Positions 26,197 to 39,745 of a stretch of DNA of 64,000 nucleotides are shown here, piece by piece. The DNA lies in NCBI GenBank assembly GCA_018907035.1, contig JACCIC010000021.1:4737501-4801500 (forward strand). The letters are read 5' to 3'. The notes below the pieces were generated by a model, which was not told the origin of the DNA, did not search any database, and saw nothing but the letters and a program-made list of their open reading frames with translations. Every line of letters starts with the position of its first letter. Positions within the stretch are counted from its first letter, which is position 1. This DNA comes from Sycobia sp. Sy_11. Taxonomy: Eukaryota > Arthropoda > Insecta > Hymenoptera > Epichrysomallidae. A program made the translations under genes and the position numbers.

Positions 26197-26528
26197 ACCG
26201 TCGGGGATCGCGGGATGATGGCTCATTACGTGTCGGGGAACAATTGCTCGGCGGGTGGTGCGCTGCCCCCACCCCACCCCCTTCGCCCCAGCGCTCCTGC
26301 GAGACGAAGCAACGACGCGATAACGACCGATCGCGGAAGGCTGGTCTCCTACTATAAGCGCGAACTGAGCGATCCCGCGAGGCGATAGCGCCCGCATCGT
26401 CCGCGTATCGCATCTGCCGCCTTTCTCCAGGAGCGATGTATCGATGTATTATGCATATGTATATTGCGCCGAGGCGCGCGAATATTACATACGATTACCT
26501 CTGTATGCTTATGTATCACGTACATTCT

Positions 26529-26532
<4 letters not shown>

Positions 26533-26617
<85 letters not shown>
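26533..26617. repeat. Compound (TA)n(GA)n microsatellite
   Basis: TA 26533-26573 abuts GA 26574-26617 with no spacer. Confidence 0.95.
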
Positions 26618-26619
<2 letters not shown>

Positions 26620-28540
26620 TACCTCTGACCCTCCGATGGGGCCTATTTGCGGCTGACGATGCCGAGGCGAGGCGGCGAGCGTGGCAACGGCGGGGTTAAT
26701 ACAGCGTATAGATTGACTATGGGATTTTCGAATTGCAAAGGGGTGAACGCAGGGTATGGGTGATACGTTTTCACTTAAAGTTAAGCGTCAGCTGCCGCCT
26801 TTGAGCGAAGTTGCGTGTTTTAAGTTTTAAGCACCGGAAGTGCTATTTTTTTTGTTTTTGCATGCGGACAAGAATAATAAGAAATCGATTGTTCTGCGTG
26901 CCTTTTAATTAACTACTTGGGCAATTAGCAGTAACTATTAATTTCCATAATGAAACGGTTAATTTAATCTCGATGGAGGGAGTAAACGCAATATCTGAAA
27001 AAAAACTATCCTTCGAAAGGGATTGAAAATACTTACAAGGCAACTATTGGAATAAAATTGTATTCCAAACTTTCTTTCACCTCGTAGATATAACCTTAAA
27101 ACTATGAATTACATAAAATACCAAAAAATACTTACAATTAGGACATAAATCTATATAGTAGTATTTAACGAGTGCGCTGTAATTCTTATGCATGAAAAAA
27201 CTATTCCAATAGAAAGGGATGAAAAGCACTCGATAACTATACGAACAAGGGAAAAAAATTCAGAATCTTCTGAAAAGATTTCGAGCCTTGGACCAGGAAT
27301 CTCAGTTGAAATGTTACATCAAATTTTGACGGTCGTTTACCGTTTTCGACGAGGCTCGAACAGACGAAAAAAAAAATAAATCCGAAGTCCGTAAGAAAGA
27401 TTATATTTTAACTCGTGTCTCGTTAATGCATCGTTTCCAGTTCCGGTATGACGCATCGCAAGCTGAAGAACGTGAGCTGATCTTGGGCGTTAAAAAGGGC
27501 ATCCCTCATTATTGGTAAAGACCGCGATACGCGCGACGTTCATCAGTGCCGAAACACCGATGAATTCAATCTTAAAACCGATGAAAATCCAACCAGCCAA
27601 TACCGCAATCAGCCGCGACGGACAAAAACGCGGCCTAGGCATCGGGCCGACGGTTGATTTTCTTAATCCCCCCCCCACCCCCCGCCCAACGTATTCACGT
27701 CGAAAAACAATTGCGCCGAGCGGGAAACCTCCACAAATCAGGACGAGAGCGAAGTTGCGTCCGCGGCACAACTCAATGGTCCGACCTACAACCTCCCGCG
27801 TCCCGCGGATCGCGCGCCCACCGCCAAATTTTCCTCCCGCGCGCCGTAGCCATCGAGGCATAGCGGGGGCAGCAAGTGCGCCCGGAGCCCGTCGAATAAA
27901 TTCGTCGAGCGCGCCTATCAGATCAGCCCGTGAGATAAGCTCGCCACGGAGTATTTAGCCCGAAATTTATTGGCTCGCCGAGTGCGCGTATATATATATA
28001 TATAGACGAACTTATACTCGCTCGAGCAGCACGCAAATCTCGACTGGTCCCCATCCCCCACCTCACCCTCGCGGAGAGTCGGCGGAAAAACGGTAGCAAA
28101 AACAAAAAAAAAAAAAAAGAGAGAACAAAAAAAATGACACAAAATCCGCCGGATTGCGCCGCCCGATCGTCCCGTATATACAACCAGCTGTGGAATGCTC
28201 TTTATATAATACGTCGAGGGGTTGCCCCCCCCTCCCTGAGCGCGTCAAGGGCGAAACTCCCTCGCATATCTACCCGCGCTCTCTACCGCTTATATATAGG
28301 ATATAGCGTGTGCGCGTTACAGCACGTTATATATATAATATGAATCGCGCGCCCGGTGCTCAAGATTTGGGCGGTTGATTAGTCGCCTCGCTGCGACCGT
28401 CACTGATTAATGGAAATTTAATTGCGGCTTTATAGAGATTGGGATGGCCCGCAGCCCTCGAGCGCGCGTGGTTCGCATTATTGGCAATTTATAAATATAA
28501 TACGCCCTACTACCTATCGCCGTTGCAAAAAATTAGCCAA

Positions 28541-30960
28541 TATGCCCGACAAGAATATATGTAATAAGTAGTCTAAAGTATTCCTTGCATTAATGAAATT
28601 CATGAGTTCCTTATGTATTTGTTAAAAAAAGAAGCTAAAATGTTTAAAAAAACGTAGTAAATAAAAATAAAGGACGCTGCTGCCATTGAAGGTTACATTT
28701 AGAATAATTAATATTAAATTAAAGTTTCATTGTTTTTGTGAAAACAAAGCTGGTAAAATGCTAAGATTTAATTTATTGTATCAGGTTGAAATTGGAAACC
28801 ATCAAAAAAATGGGACGAAATAGTAAGAATTAAATACAACAAGAAAACAGTAGTAATTTACAACTGATATGATAATTATTTTTCTAATCTTAATACATAC
28901 ATTATTATGAGACATAAATACATTTAAAAAATTATTTCTATTTAATATCGCTTTTTATTAGATTATGTATTTCATTAAAATGTATAAATGAAACAATTTA
29001 CTCTTTATCACATTTATTCTTTTTTCTATAATATGCTACGAAATTATAAAATATAGTACAAAATTTTAATAAATATTTTAGGGGTAAATATCAATTTTTT
29101 TTTATCTCTAATTAGCACTGGTATTTGGAAGCGTAATTAAAGTGACGTTAACATAAAAATACTATTTTTTAAAAATATAAAATATAAGATATAAATATAT
29201 TTTATAATATATAATATATTTTATAATTATAATAATTATAATTAAATATTATATTATAATACATTTATAATATATTTTATAATATATAATGTAATATATA
29301 ATATATAATAAAAATATAATTTTTAAAAATATAAATTATCTCCATTTGAGCACTGTTTGTTTTTAGTAAGTAATGCTTTCGTACAACCGTTGACGTTTTC
29401 TCTCTCATCATATAGTTTTGTTAACTTATGCCGCGTGTGACATTCGACTTTAAGTTATATAATATGTTATATGTTCTGAGAATGGATAGTGAGTTGAAAC
29501 GAATAAAAAATCGTATAAGAAATACGAAGTTTGTTGAATACAGAAAGCATTGCTAAATCAATAAATATTTTTATCGGTCTTACAGTCTTTATAATACAAT
29601 ATCATAACTAAAATTATTATTAACTGAAATTATAAGCTTTGTGAAATATCTTTTTTATAATTTAATTAATTCGATTACAACTCGTTCGCACTAATTTTCA
29701 ATGAGCATAATACATATACAGTTTATTATTGCTTGCAAAATTAGTATATGCAAATAAGCTACGATTTTTATACAATAGAAAGTCATGAGTCAGATATATT
29801 TTTTTGCTGTTTCCACAAGTAAGTTAAATAGAAAATGAATATCAATCAGATATTTAGTTTGAATACAATAGATTGGTTTCCTGCTCCAATAGAACTGTTC
29901 GCTTGACTCACAGATTGTCATATATTTTTTATGTATTGTGAATTTACAAAATGATGAACAATAATTTTGAACTAAATCAAATTTATCTTATAGCTGCGGA
30001 GAAAAACAAAAACCTATTATTAGGTGAAAGTTAGTGATGTATATAAATATTCTAAGATTGATTAAAATTAAGATTAAAAAAAATATCTTGCCAAACATGT
30101 ATCTAATCGAATTTCTCAAATTTATTCATCAAAAAAGCTTCAGTGATGAAAAAAATGTGGATAACAAATATGCAATATTACGTAAATACATCAACTGCTG
30201 GTACTATCCGAGAAAGGTATAGCAGAAATTATTATAATGAAACCTCGACGCTGAACTTAACGATACTTTTTTCCTCTTTCATTGTGTAATAAAATGCTAA
30301 ATTTCTTTTATTTAGAATGCACAAGTATATCGTATCAGATATGATAATCATCAGTTACAGAAACATTGATAATAAAAAAAATTTTAATCCTCGAATATAG
30401 CTTCTTTTCCATGCCCTTTGTTTACGCAATGCAAGTTTAAAAATTGAAATGAATGGGCGTCGCGCATTGAAAAGAATTAACTTCATTTAGCTGAGCACGC
30501 GTGGACATAATTTTTTAGTAAAAATTATGGTAAAATGTACCACAAGCATCGGAGTTTGCGATTTTTTTTTCCGATAATTATCATTATTAGTCGTGACAAG
30601 AATTATCGATCTTTGATTCTAAATTTTGTAACAAGTTGAATACATTTTCAGTCGAAAAAGAATTCATACAATTATTAAGCAAATGTAGTGAATTTTAAAC
30701 CGTTTTCGCTTGAAGCGAAACTCTAGCGAATAAAACTCTCCAAGCCCCCAAAACCTCTTCTATTAGTTCATAAATAATTAAACAATCAATATAAAGTATA
30801 CAAAACTAATTTCAGTGGAATTATTGACAATGCGTATATACGACTTCTCTCGTCATCTATATGTAAAAAAAAACTTATGCAACGTTGATATATACATTAG
30901 TTAAAAAAATTTTTGACAAGGTCTCATACGAAATAACCACGTATTTCTAACCAACAACTT
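28541..30960. other. AT-rich non-coding stretch
   Basis: Includes an extremely AT-rich, TATAATATATTTTATAAT-type low-complexity patch (29160-29340) and the repeat terminus at 29560. Nothing else recognised. Confidence 0.4.
29560..29595 (+). repeat. Terminal motif copy of the dispersed family
   Basis: AATAAATATTTTTATCGG followed by TCTTACAGTCTTTATAATA, the cleanest copy of the family terminus. The opposite end was not located. Confidence 0.5.
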
Positions 30961-31429
30961 CATTTGATACTAAATGCTAAGCAATCGAAATACTGTCGGA
31001 TGACGCGTACAAAGAAACATGTCGTCGATTTTCATACGCGAGCCGTACGGGAAAAAAGAGAGGGAACGAGGGTAAATATCGTCCCTGATACAAGTACAGT
31101 AATTCATTCGCGGGACGACAGCGGCCGCAGTTCCATTTCAATTGCTCCGATTCCTCTTCCGGAAATCGTAATTTCTTTTCTACGAACCGAATCCGCCATT
31201 AAAGGGCGGCGCGGTCGCCTCCAGCGTGTTCCATTTGCCGCACAATTATCTATATGAAAATCGATGTGCCTCGCGCCCGTCCCCCAGTCCCCTCTTCTTC
31301 GCCACCCCGACCTACCCTCACCCCCCTAGGAGGCCTACCCGCAAAATTCACCGTGAAATTCGTGAGAAAATTCGCACCAGCCCGAGGGCCAGCCCGCCCG
31401 TCCCGTACACGCATCGAGACAATAACATC

Positions 31430-31453
31430 AAAAAAAAAAAAAAAAAAAAAAAA
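31430..31453. repeat. Poly(A) tract, 24 bases
   Basis: Homopolymer in a GC-rich island. Confidence 0.9.
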
Positions 31454-31592
31454 CAAGCCCACCCTCCGACCCGGCGGCGTTTCCTTTTATTGCATCCGTG
31501 TTATCGCTCTAATATCGCCCGATCTTCCGGTCCTGATGCGAGCGCTTGCACGGTCGACCGATGTCCGTTCGTAATAGTACATCGAGTGCACG

Positions 31593-31594
<2 letters not shown>

Positions 31595-31643
<49 letters not shown>
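31595..31643. repeat. (TA)n microsatellite
   Basis: 49-base TA run. Confidence 0.95.
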
Positions 31644-31645
<2 letters not shown>

Positions 31646-32446
31646 AACATCGTATACAGCGTTTGATTGATAGAGAATAAATGCTCACTCGCCGCGCGAT
31701 GCGGTAGTGGTGGGGCGGGATTCGAACGATGGACTAAGAGTTCCATCGTATTGTATATGTCGAATCGGGCACTAGTGTATTTATTACCTGCACCTATACC
31801 TGCGCATAGACACCCACGGACACATACGTATATACAATCAACGCGGACGTCGACTCGGTACGGAGGGGAATGATGGATTAATAAAAAGGTGTATTATTAG
31901 ACCCTTGAGCTTCGAATTTGCGCATCACTTTGGGGCGAATTTAACTTCGGCAATACGCGGAGGCACTAAAAAAATTTTCGAATTTCGTCGAACGAAGTTT
32001 TAAGACGATTTCCGGCGATAAATCGAAACAATGATATACCACAGGCGTGTACATAGCAATGCCATTAAAGAGGATTCGGGAAAAAGTCGTATAATTTCAT
32101 AATAGAGCCTTTCTTTACACGTAAATTCATTTCTTCTTTTTTTCTCTTTTTAGCGAGCGCCAAGCGAAATTTCAGCGCAGTAAAAACCTCCCGGGCAATA
32201 ATGACGTGTTTATATGTAGCATATTCGAAAGCTCAGGGGGCCATTAAAGGCACGCAACGCGAATGGCCATACAGTATTAAATAAACAAATTATCCCAGCG
32301 ATCGTTAAACCGGCTTAACTAGAGCTCCTAGGCAATTGAACAAAACAATTGGCTATAAAATCGTGCGCGCGAGCTCGACGCAGGAGAAAACAAAGAAGTA
32401 CGTATATAAATACACACAGATAGATGCACACAGATAGATACACTTC

Positions 32447-32448
<2 letters not shown>

Positions 32449-32490
<42 letters not shown>
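32449..32490. repeat. (TA)n microsatellite
   Basis: 42-base TA run. Confidence 0.95.
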
Positions 32491-32498
<8 letters not shown>

Positions 32499-32696
32499 AA
32501 TATATCGAATCACATGCTAATTAAAAAAAAGAAGCGGCGCTGCTCGCGCGTGCGCGCATATATTTATAAAGGCAGCGGGGACAGAGGAAAAATAGATGTT
32601 CGAAGGGGGTGGGGGTTGGTCATGAGAAAAGTGCGCGCGTCTCCTATATATGTATATATACGAGAGACATTAAAAAGAATGAGTGAGAGAGAGGGT

Positions 32697-32697
<1 letters not shown>

Positions 32698-32739
<42 letters not shown>
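32698..32739. repeat. (GA)n microsatellite
   Basis: GA run; a short (GACA)n array follows at about 32950-32972. Confidence 0.95.
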
Positions 32740-32741
<2 letters not shown>

Positions 32742-33607
32742 GAGTGGGGAGAGATAGGCATACAGACGCAGCATTGAAATAGTCGAGCGGAACGGGTCAC
32801 GAGAGCTGCCAATACGCTTTCGCTTCCTGTCATTAATTATCGTCGGCAGCTCGTAAAAGCGAAGTCGAACAATATGCCAATGATTTTCTAGTAGGTACAA
32901 AGAGAAAGAGACCGAGATATAAAAGAAGAGAGAGAGAGAGAATGAAAGAGAGACAGACAGACAGACAGACAGATCCGAGGCCTCTCTCACCCGGGGTCCT
33001 CGAGAGTGCAGGAAAGAATCGCGCATTAGTCACAGACCATTTTGCCACCAGGCGTGACGTTCTCGCCCGCGCGCTCGCTTTTTGCGATCGTTAATTCGAG
33101 TTCTCCCCCCCCCTTCCCACCCGCCATCCCGCCGCCCCCTTGTTTTTGTCACTCATTCGGGCTGTATCGGCGACGGCGGCCCCATCCGTGTCCCATCCCC
33201 GCCGACGGCGTCGTCCTCCTCGTCCTCGCTCCTTCGTGGAGCGCGGCCGCCGGCACGCGAATCAGAGCACCCCCCCCTCTCGCCCCTCCCGCATTGCCGT
33301 GCGCGTGCACTGGCCGCGCGGCGTTTTAAAATGTAGCGCGCGGGCGGGCGGGCGTGCGTCGGTCGCGTGGCGCGCGATACGCGCGGGGCTCGGCGAAGGG
33401 CCCGCCCGGGATCGTCTCTCTGCCCTGCCCGACGCCCCTTTGTTGGCGCGCAATCACCGGCCGGCCCTTTGGCTCGGGCCGATAGTTCGTGGGCGATTTG
33501 CGACGGTGAGCGGCAGAAGAAGAGCGGGCGGCGGCTGGCATTGTTTGCCGACTCGGTGTAATCTATATCATAATCATTTATGCGTGTGTATATATATGTA
33601 CACGCAC

Positions 33608-33611
<4 letters not shown>

Positions 33612-33648
<37 letters not shown>
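33612..33648. repeat. (CA)n microsatellite
   Basis: CA run followed by a short TA run. Confidence 0.95.
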
Positions 33649-33655
<7 letters not shown>

Positions 33656-34156
33656 TTATACGGAAATTGATTTTTGCAATTGGCGACCGAACAAACTTGT
33701 TCGCGGTGAGGTTCGAGGGTATTATTGAATTTAGGGCTTAATGGAAAGACATATATTCCTGCAGGAAAATGGTTCAAGTAATCTGAAATCCTTCAAGCTT
33801 GTAGAAGATGGCACGCATATTGATGCTTTATTTATTTATATGCCATAAATACAATTGAATGCTGAAGTCACACTACAATTATGACCTGATGACTCTGTTT
33901 TCAATGCAAAAGATATGATCGATTACATATAAATAGACTTATCTGATTTTTTAAGCAGTTTCTATTAAAATACATGTATTTGTCAGAAAAAGTATTTATT
34001 AATTGATTACACTAATGAAGTGAGTGTATGACTTGATATTTTATTAGATAATGTCACCTGCGAAACAAAACTTCTACAATTTATAAACTAACTGCACTAG
34101 TAAAAGAATACTAAATAAAACATTTAAAATTCAAATTTATATAAAGTAACTAGAAC

Positions 34157-34162
<6 letters not shown>

Positions 34163-34216
<54 letters not shown>
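34163..34216. repeat. (TA)n microsatellite
   Basis: 54-base TA run in AT-rich DNA. Confidence 0.95.
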
Positions 34217-34220
<4 letters not shown>

Positions 34221-34404
34221 AATTTTGATATTTTCTGATATTTTGATATTTCACTTAGAATGAACGCGCGTTTTTTACAACAAGAGACAATCGAGGTGAC
34301 ATCAGACTGCGCATTCTCGAATTACGTAGTTGTCGATATATGAATTTATTTGTCTCGGGTGAATTACAATCATTAGCGCATATATAAAGATTTTTCATTC
34401 TTAG

Positions 34405-35265
34405 TAGGGATGGCCGAAATCTTTAAAATTAATCGATTCTAAAGAATCTTATACAGAATCGATACTTTAGAATCACGATTATTCCAAAATAATCGGAGAA
34501 TCGAGTAAAAATCGATGATTTAAAAATCGATAATGTATAAAACTAGGATTAAATATAAATCATTTTTATCGAAAATTCAAGTTGTTGAAAAATTATAACA
34601 ATAACTTTGACAAAAAATATTTCATTTTATTCTTCCGATTATAAATAATAATAAATAAAATAATTTTAATATAATATTATTATAAAGATATAATTAAGCA
34701 GATAACCATTGTATTTACATAAATTTTTTTTATAAAATCTGTAATATAATAAAAACAGTAAGTATTCTAAAATATAATGCACATGATTAAGAATTCTTAA
34801 TATGTCTATTCTATGCTTATACAACATAATTAGACATAAGACACTTAAAAAATATAGAATAAATTTATAAAAATAAAAAAATAAAATATTTTTTAAATTC
34901 GTGAAATGATACAGATAAGTCGATCTTATTTAATAAACAATTAATGTAACCATATCAAGAATAACAATAAAACACAGTTTATATATTGTTCCACTACAAA
35001 AAGAAAATAGAATTATCAATTACAATACACCAATGAAAATTAGATTATTAATTTAAAATATCATGTACATAATATAATATTTTCATATGTTGTATATTTT
35101 ATAATGGTAAAGTGGCGGACAATAAGGTGAAGTTTTTTTAAAGAATTAGTTATGTCGATTCTGAATTGATTCTTGGTTCATATGGTATCGACTCGTCAAG
35201 AATCGATTATTCCAATAATCGACAAAATAATCGATTCTAGAAAAATAGTATCAGCTCTCTTCTGA
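34405..35265. mobile_element. Degenerate hAT-like non-autonomous element
   Basis: The left end TAGGGATGGCCGAAAT resembles hAT-superfamily termini. Both subterminal regions are packed with AATCGATT/GAATCGAT words in opposite orientation (34425-34520 and 35155-35240), and the interior is AT-rich and non-coding. The right terminus (about 35250-35262) is poorly preserved and no 8-bp target duplication was identified, so the boundary and class are uncertain. Confidence 0.38.
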
Positions 35266-35375
35266 AAAATCGAATGGAATCAGAGATAATAAGGAGAGAT
35301 TGACGATGACATATACGAAAGGCTCGAGAATTTTCGAGTCAACTGCTACACTAACGTGCCAACGCGATGTCACAG

Positions 35376-35474
35376 CTACGTCAGCATAAATTAGTGTGCG
35401 CATTGGCCTACGTCACGAGTTATGACGTAGCCAATAAATATATACAGATTTAGCTGTATCTTCTGTCCAATGCG
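35376..35474. promoter_or_regulatory. Cluster of CRE-like and CCAAT motifs with junction-type inverted repeats
   Basis: CTACGTCA occurs at 35376-35383 and 35408-35415, and its complement TGACGTAG at 35423-35430; CCAAT or ATTGG at 35402-35406, 35431-35435 and 35467-35471. TGACGT is the CREB/ATF core and CCAAT the NF-Y core, so a promoter or enhancer is possible. The same bases also form three nested stems (35399-35406/35467-35474, 35408-35415/35423-35430, 35442-35447/35454-35459). Confidence 0.35.
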
Positions 35475-35479
35475 ACGTT

Positions 35480-37420
35480 GCTGTTTTCGTTTGAATCATA
35501 TAGAGGGTAAGTCAAAACATATCTAATATATGCACGAGCATCAGAAAGCAGTTCGACACAAACTCAAATGCCAGCTACATAATGCAGACGAATTTTTCAT
35601 TCTGAAAAAAATCAAAACTTTCCATTGTTTCATTGTAGAAATTTCAAATTGAGTCTTATGATTTTGTGCTAAAATGGACATTCCATAATTCGTTTAAAAA
35701 ATTTATTTTTAATATTTAATGATTATATAATATTGTAGGAACAGAAAGAGAAAATTCATCAATAGTTTGAAATATTACAAATATAAATAATAATATAAAT
35801 CAAAAATTAAAAAATTAAGCAGTTATACGTTGTCCGAATTATAACTAATATACCTATTAGTATCTTATAACTAATAGTATAAGATATACAAAATTTATAA
35901 ATAATTCAGATTTACATTCTACAACGTTTTGCAATAGGATAGAATTTGAAGTTTTGTATTTTCCACAATATGTATTATTCTAAAAATAAATTATATTACG
36001 AAATTACATTTTCTTCTACTAATTTTTTCTGAATTTATTTCTTATGTTTTTTAAAACTGATTTGATGTTTATATAATTTTTATTGATCTCACGAATTTTT
36101 TTCACCACATTTTTTTTCTACAATTTCTTTCGCAATCTGATAAAAATTCTAGATAGATAGATAAATTACGTATATATTTTGAATTCCTTGATTACTAATA
36201 TTATAGAAATTGATAACAAAAAAAAACTTTTGGAACAAATTGAATAAAAAAGTATAGATCAGATCAAAATATAATACTTATTTTCAATTAATTTTTCATA
36301 CTTTTTTGCAATTTTTCTCTAAAAGAAAAAAATAAAAGCGAATACAAAAAAATCAATTGAAAATGAAATTGCAGAAGAAAACCCGGTGAAAACAAGCTTT
36401 CTGAGATAAACAAAACTTTATAAAAATCAAATCAGTTCAAAAAACATAATAAAAAAACTCCAGAAAAAATTAGATCAGAAAAATAAAAAAAAAAATTTTT
36501 AAATAAAACCGATTTAAGAAAAAAATAGTTTGAAATAAAATTAGTTACAAAAGCTAAAAAAAGTACCGAATATTGATAGACAACTATCATATAATAAGCT
36601 GCTTATTATCTCTGTCTAAACTATACATGCTGTTATTTATGAGGATACATATAAAATGTACTTAGCCATTTGTTTTAATGGCTCATTGTTGTCAGCTGTA
36701 ATTTCGTTATATAATTTATTTTTTGTTAAGCTATTTCGGAATATTTTCAAAAAATATTTTATATAAATATTGTTCGGATATATGAGCATTTGTTTTTTTC
36801 TCTACGAAAGGATTTTCATATATCTAAATATTTTTAGCGAAATTTTTAGTTTACTGATTTTTATGTACAGGTGGTTCCGTTAACTATTTTAGAAGCTAAG
36901 ATCTACGAGTATCGCCGTACCACTTTTGCGTAGAAAAATTTGACAAAAGGAGTTGTTTATTACATTTTACATGAGGGCAAAGTCCTATAGCAAATACCGT
37001 TGGGGCATTTTCGACCATATTATCCACTAAGCCCTTTTTAATCAACTCTATAAATCAAAAAGTCATTCATTTCTTGAATTAGTAATCAATTAATTGATAT
37101 TATTAACGACGATAATATAAACTTAGGAAAGTTCATTTAATTTCAGAAAACGTTTGAACCAAAGATCATCGTTTTGCTTCATAATATGGGGTACGAGAGA
37201 ACTATCCTCTCAACAAGCGGTATTAATCGTGGAAAACAGTAGTTTGTAAATGACCAATCTTGCCGGCGCATAAATCTTGCTGCACAGCAAATTGTGCAAT
37301 TTTCTCGTCGCTTTTCTTTCTATTTGGCTAGGTGCCTTTGTAATCGAAGTCGCTGATAAAGTATACATTTGCAGCGCATTAGCACGGAATTAATAATTAA
37401 GCTTAAAAATCTGCAATAAA
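35480..37420. other. AT-rich non-coding stretch
   Basis: A-rich low-complexity DNA (36060-36560) with a short GATA run near 36150. Nothing else recognised. Confidence 0.4.
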
Positions 37421-38536
37421 AAACAACAAGAAGCAATGAATAATCACTATGGATGCCGAGGCTATTTTCTGTATTTGACCAAAGAGATTCGACTTATCCC
37501 CGGGACGCGATGTCGAGCTTTGCGCGCGCGGCCTTTTGAAAATCGTCGCGCGTATGATCGCGAATCAATCACGGCGGGCGTAAAAAGAAAAAAAGGAGAC
37601 GCGGCGCGTTTTGAACGGGAGGTGACGGGCTCGATCGAGTACATCCTGCAGTATAGACGCGCGGGAAGGGCGGCTCGTGCGGTCCTGAGACACCGGGTAG
37701 CATTTAACGCCCGGGCGTTGCGTCACGCGCGCGGAATTAACGCTTCGCTGACGCGGCACGTGGCGCGCGCTCTTTATGCTAACTCTTACACACACACACA
37801 CACACACACTCATACACACACACACACAAAGATAGATACATGCATATAAGCGCATATATATGGAAGAGTGATGCCGCGCGCGAGAGATGACAGGCTGACA
37901 CTTTGTCTATTTCAATCTCTCTCTCGCTCTCTCTCTCTCTATCTGCAGCATCTCTGTCTCTGTCCGACCTGTCCCCCTTGTAAAGGGCCCCCGATATTTT
38001 TACTATTTCCGAACGGAGATGCTCGTATCTCTCCTCTTTCGACCCCTGCCCCCGCCATCGCCCCCTCTCCTCCCCTCCCCACTCCACGCCCCTGATCGGA
38101 TGAACGGGCGCGGTGGCGTGTGCAGCGTAGCTCGAGAAAGCGAATGACATCGAGGGTGGATGCGTGGGGTGGTGGGTGGGTTTGTGTATTTTGAATTTTG
38201 GGGGATCATGATTCAATTATGAAAGGAAGCTTAGTACTAAGTTTTTTTTTTTTTTTTTTTTAATGTGGCGAGCATGATGAAGGGGGAGGGGGAAGGACCA
38301 CGGACTTCGGTATAACAATATACGCGTGTTTTTAAATCTCAAAATACGTCGCGGTGGTCCATCGAATTCCCCGCGTATATTCGTCGTCGAGTCTCTCCTT
38401 ATATAAATATTTCGTCGGACAACATATAGTGTGTAATACGCTTCTTTATCCTATATTTCTGTTAGGCCCCGTGCCGAAATGCGTCCCGAAAATGGGGATT
38501 TTCACGAACGACGCATATACAATACGCATCGGCATC

Positions 38537-38537
<1 letters not shown>

Positions 38538-38578
<41 letters not shown>

Positions 38579-38580
38579 GT
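38538..38580. repeat. (ATT)n microsatellite
   Basis: About 13 ATT units, the only sizeable trinucleotide array in the window. Confidence 0.93.
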
Positions 38581-39340
38581 AGCTTTACGCGACGAACGCG
38601 CTGCTAAAATAAATAAACATTGGAACGTTCAATTTTTCATTCGAACCGCAAAATTTCTTATCTCCGCTATTTTTCGATGAACTCCCTAATCATAATAATA
38701 TCATTACATTATTTAATCATCTTGGTCGAGCGGGAATAGCAGCTTTAATCGACCAACCAAAAGTAATCCGTATATTTACAAGTGGAAAAAGGGTTAAATG
38801 CATCACGGGTGGCAGCATTTTACGCATAAGTGGCGCGTCGAGAGCGACCCTTCATCCCTGTGTACGCGCATCGTGTGATATATGGGCATCTGCGAAAACA
38901 CGGATCCCTGCTAATAAGCGACATCGTAAGTCGGGCACGAGGTGGGGGGAGGGGGGGTTTGCCGATGTCGTAATGGAAATGTCACATAGGAGCGATCCAT
39001 ACTGATTTTACTCGCGCGGCTCGAGTGACATTCCAATCGGCAGCAGTCGCGCGTGCTTCGTCAAATGAACGGGGCATTTGTGGAAAAAAAGACGGCAGAG
39101 GCTAAACCGCGACTAAAATGAGTTTAGTAAAATTCGTCGGGACGTCGGACAGCATCGAAGGTAAGGTTAGGCGGGGGGTAGGGTAGTTATAGGTCGTTTT
39201 TGACTTCACAGCATCCGGTTTAATTTATTTTATTTGTATTTTTAATTTTTAATTTGATTCTGATTTTTATTTTAATTTTTAATTTTTTTAATTATTCATA
39301 TTTGTAGTAATATCCATTTCAGATTCTACGGGAATTATTA

Positions 39341-39415
39341 TAAACAAGGACAGTCCGACTGTCATCGTAATTATATTGTTTCATAAATACTCCAAGACCA
39401 ATAAAAACATTTATT
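39341..39415 (-). repeat. Degenerate end of the dispersed family
   Basis: Minus strand AATAAATGTTTTTATTGG then TCTTGGAGTATTTATG (39383-39415), preceded by GACAGTCCGACTGTC-type sequence like the inner part of the 20145-20703 element. Confidence 0.45.
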
Positions 39416-39712
39416 GATATAATTTATTTAAACAGGGGTATAACATGTAAGAACAAGATGAAGACCGTATACACGGTCTGATATATCTCAGACATTATTA
39501 AAATAGGTTAATAAGAAAAATATTTACACGAATGTTTCGATAAAAATAAAATATAAAACTTAGAAAAATAGTAAAGGCAAATAAGCTTTTATTAAGAAAT
39601 TTTCTGTACTAAAAATCAACAATACAAAATGATATTTTCATTAGTAAAATAAAGCACAATTATAATTTTTTAATAGACTTAAAGGCAGCGTCGCTACTAT
39701 ACGATGAATCAA

Positions 39713-39745
39713 AAAATATTTATATATTTATTGGTTGTAATACAA
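39713..39745 (+). repeat. Degenerate terminal motif of the dispersed family
   Basis: AAATATTTATATATTTATTGG then TTGTAATACAATC resembles the family terminus with an insertion. Weak on its own. Confidence 0.3.

Larger units (their letters stand above)
22860..28540. other. Non-coding DNA with three GC-rich islands
   Basis: Islands at about 23011-24610, 25381-26860 and 27431-28540. They contain C/G homopolymers, (TA)n, (CT)n and (TA)n(GA)n arrays. Mirror-image frames (for example 27490-27861 minus and 27512-27958 plus) show the openness comes from GC content, not coding. Confidence 0.4.
30961..33780. other. GC-rich non-coding island, the largest
   Basis: Very CpG-rich at 33040-33560, with overlapping frames on all strands. 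Contains A, TA, GA, GACA and CA arrays. It could be a promoter-type CpG-rich region, but no exon is supported. Confidence 0.4.

Noticed and set aside
27490..27958. 123-codon minus and 148-codon plus frames
   Set aside because: Mirror-image frames in GC-rich DNA; proline/arginine- or glycine-rich translations typical of non-coding CpG-rich sequence.
31700..31740. GTTCGAATCCC, a B-box-like motif on the minus strand
   Set aside because: Flanking bases do not form a T stem or cloverleaf.
33140..33670. 176-codon plus and 164-codon minus frames
   Set aside because: Both end in the same (CA)n array and lie in CpG-rich DNA; not coding-like.
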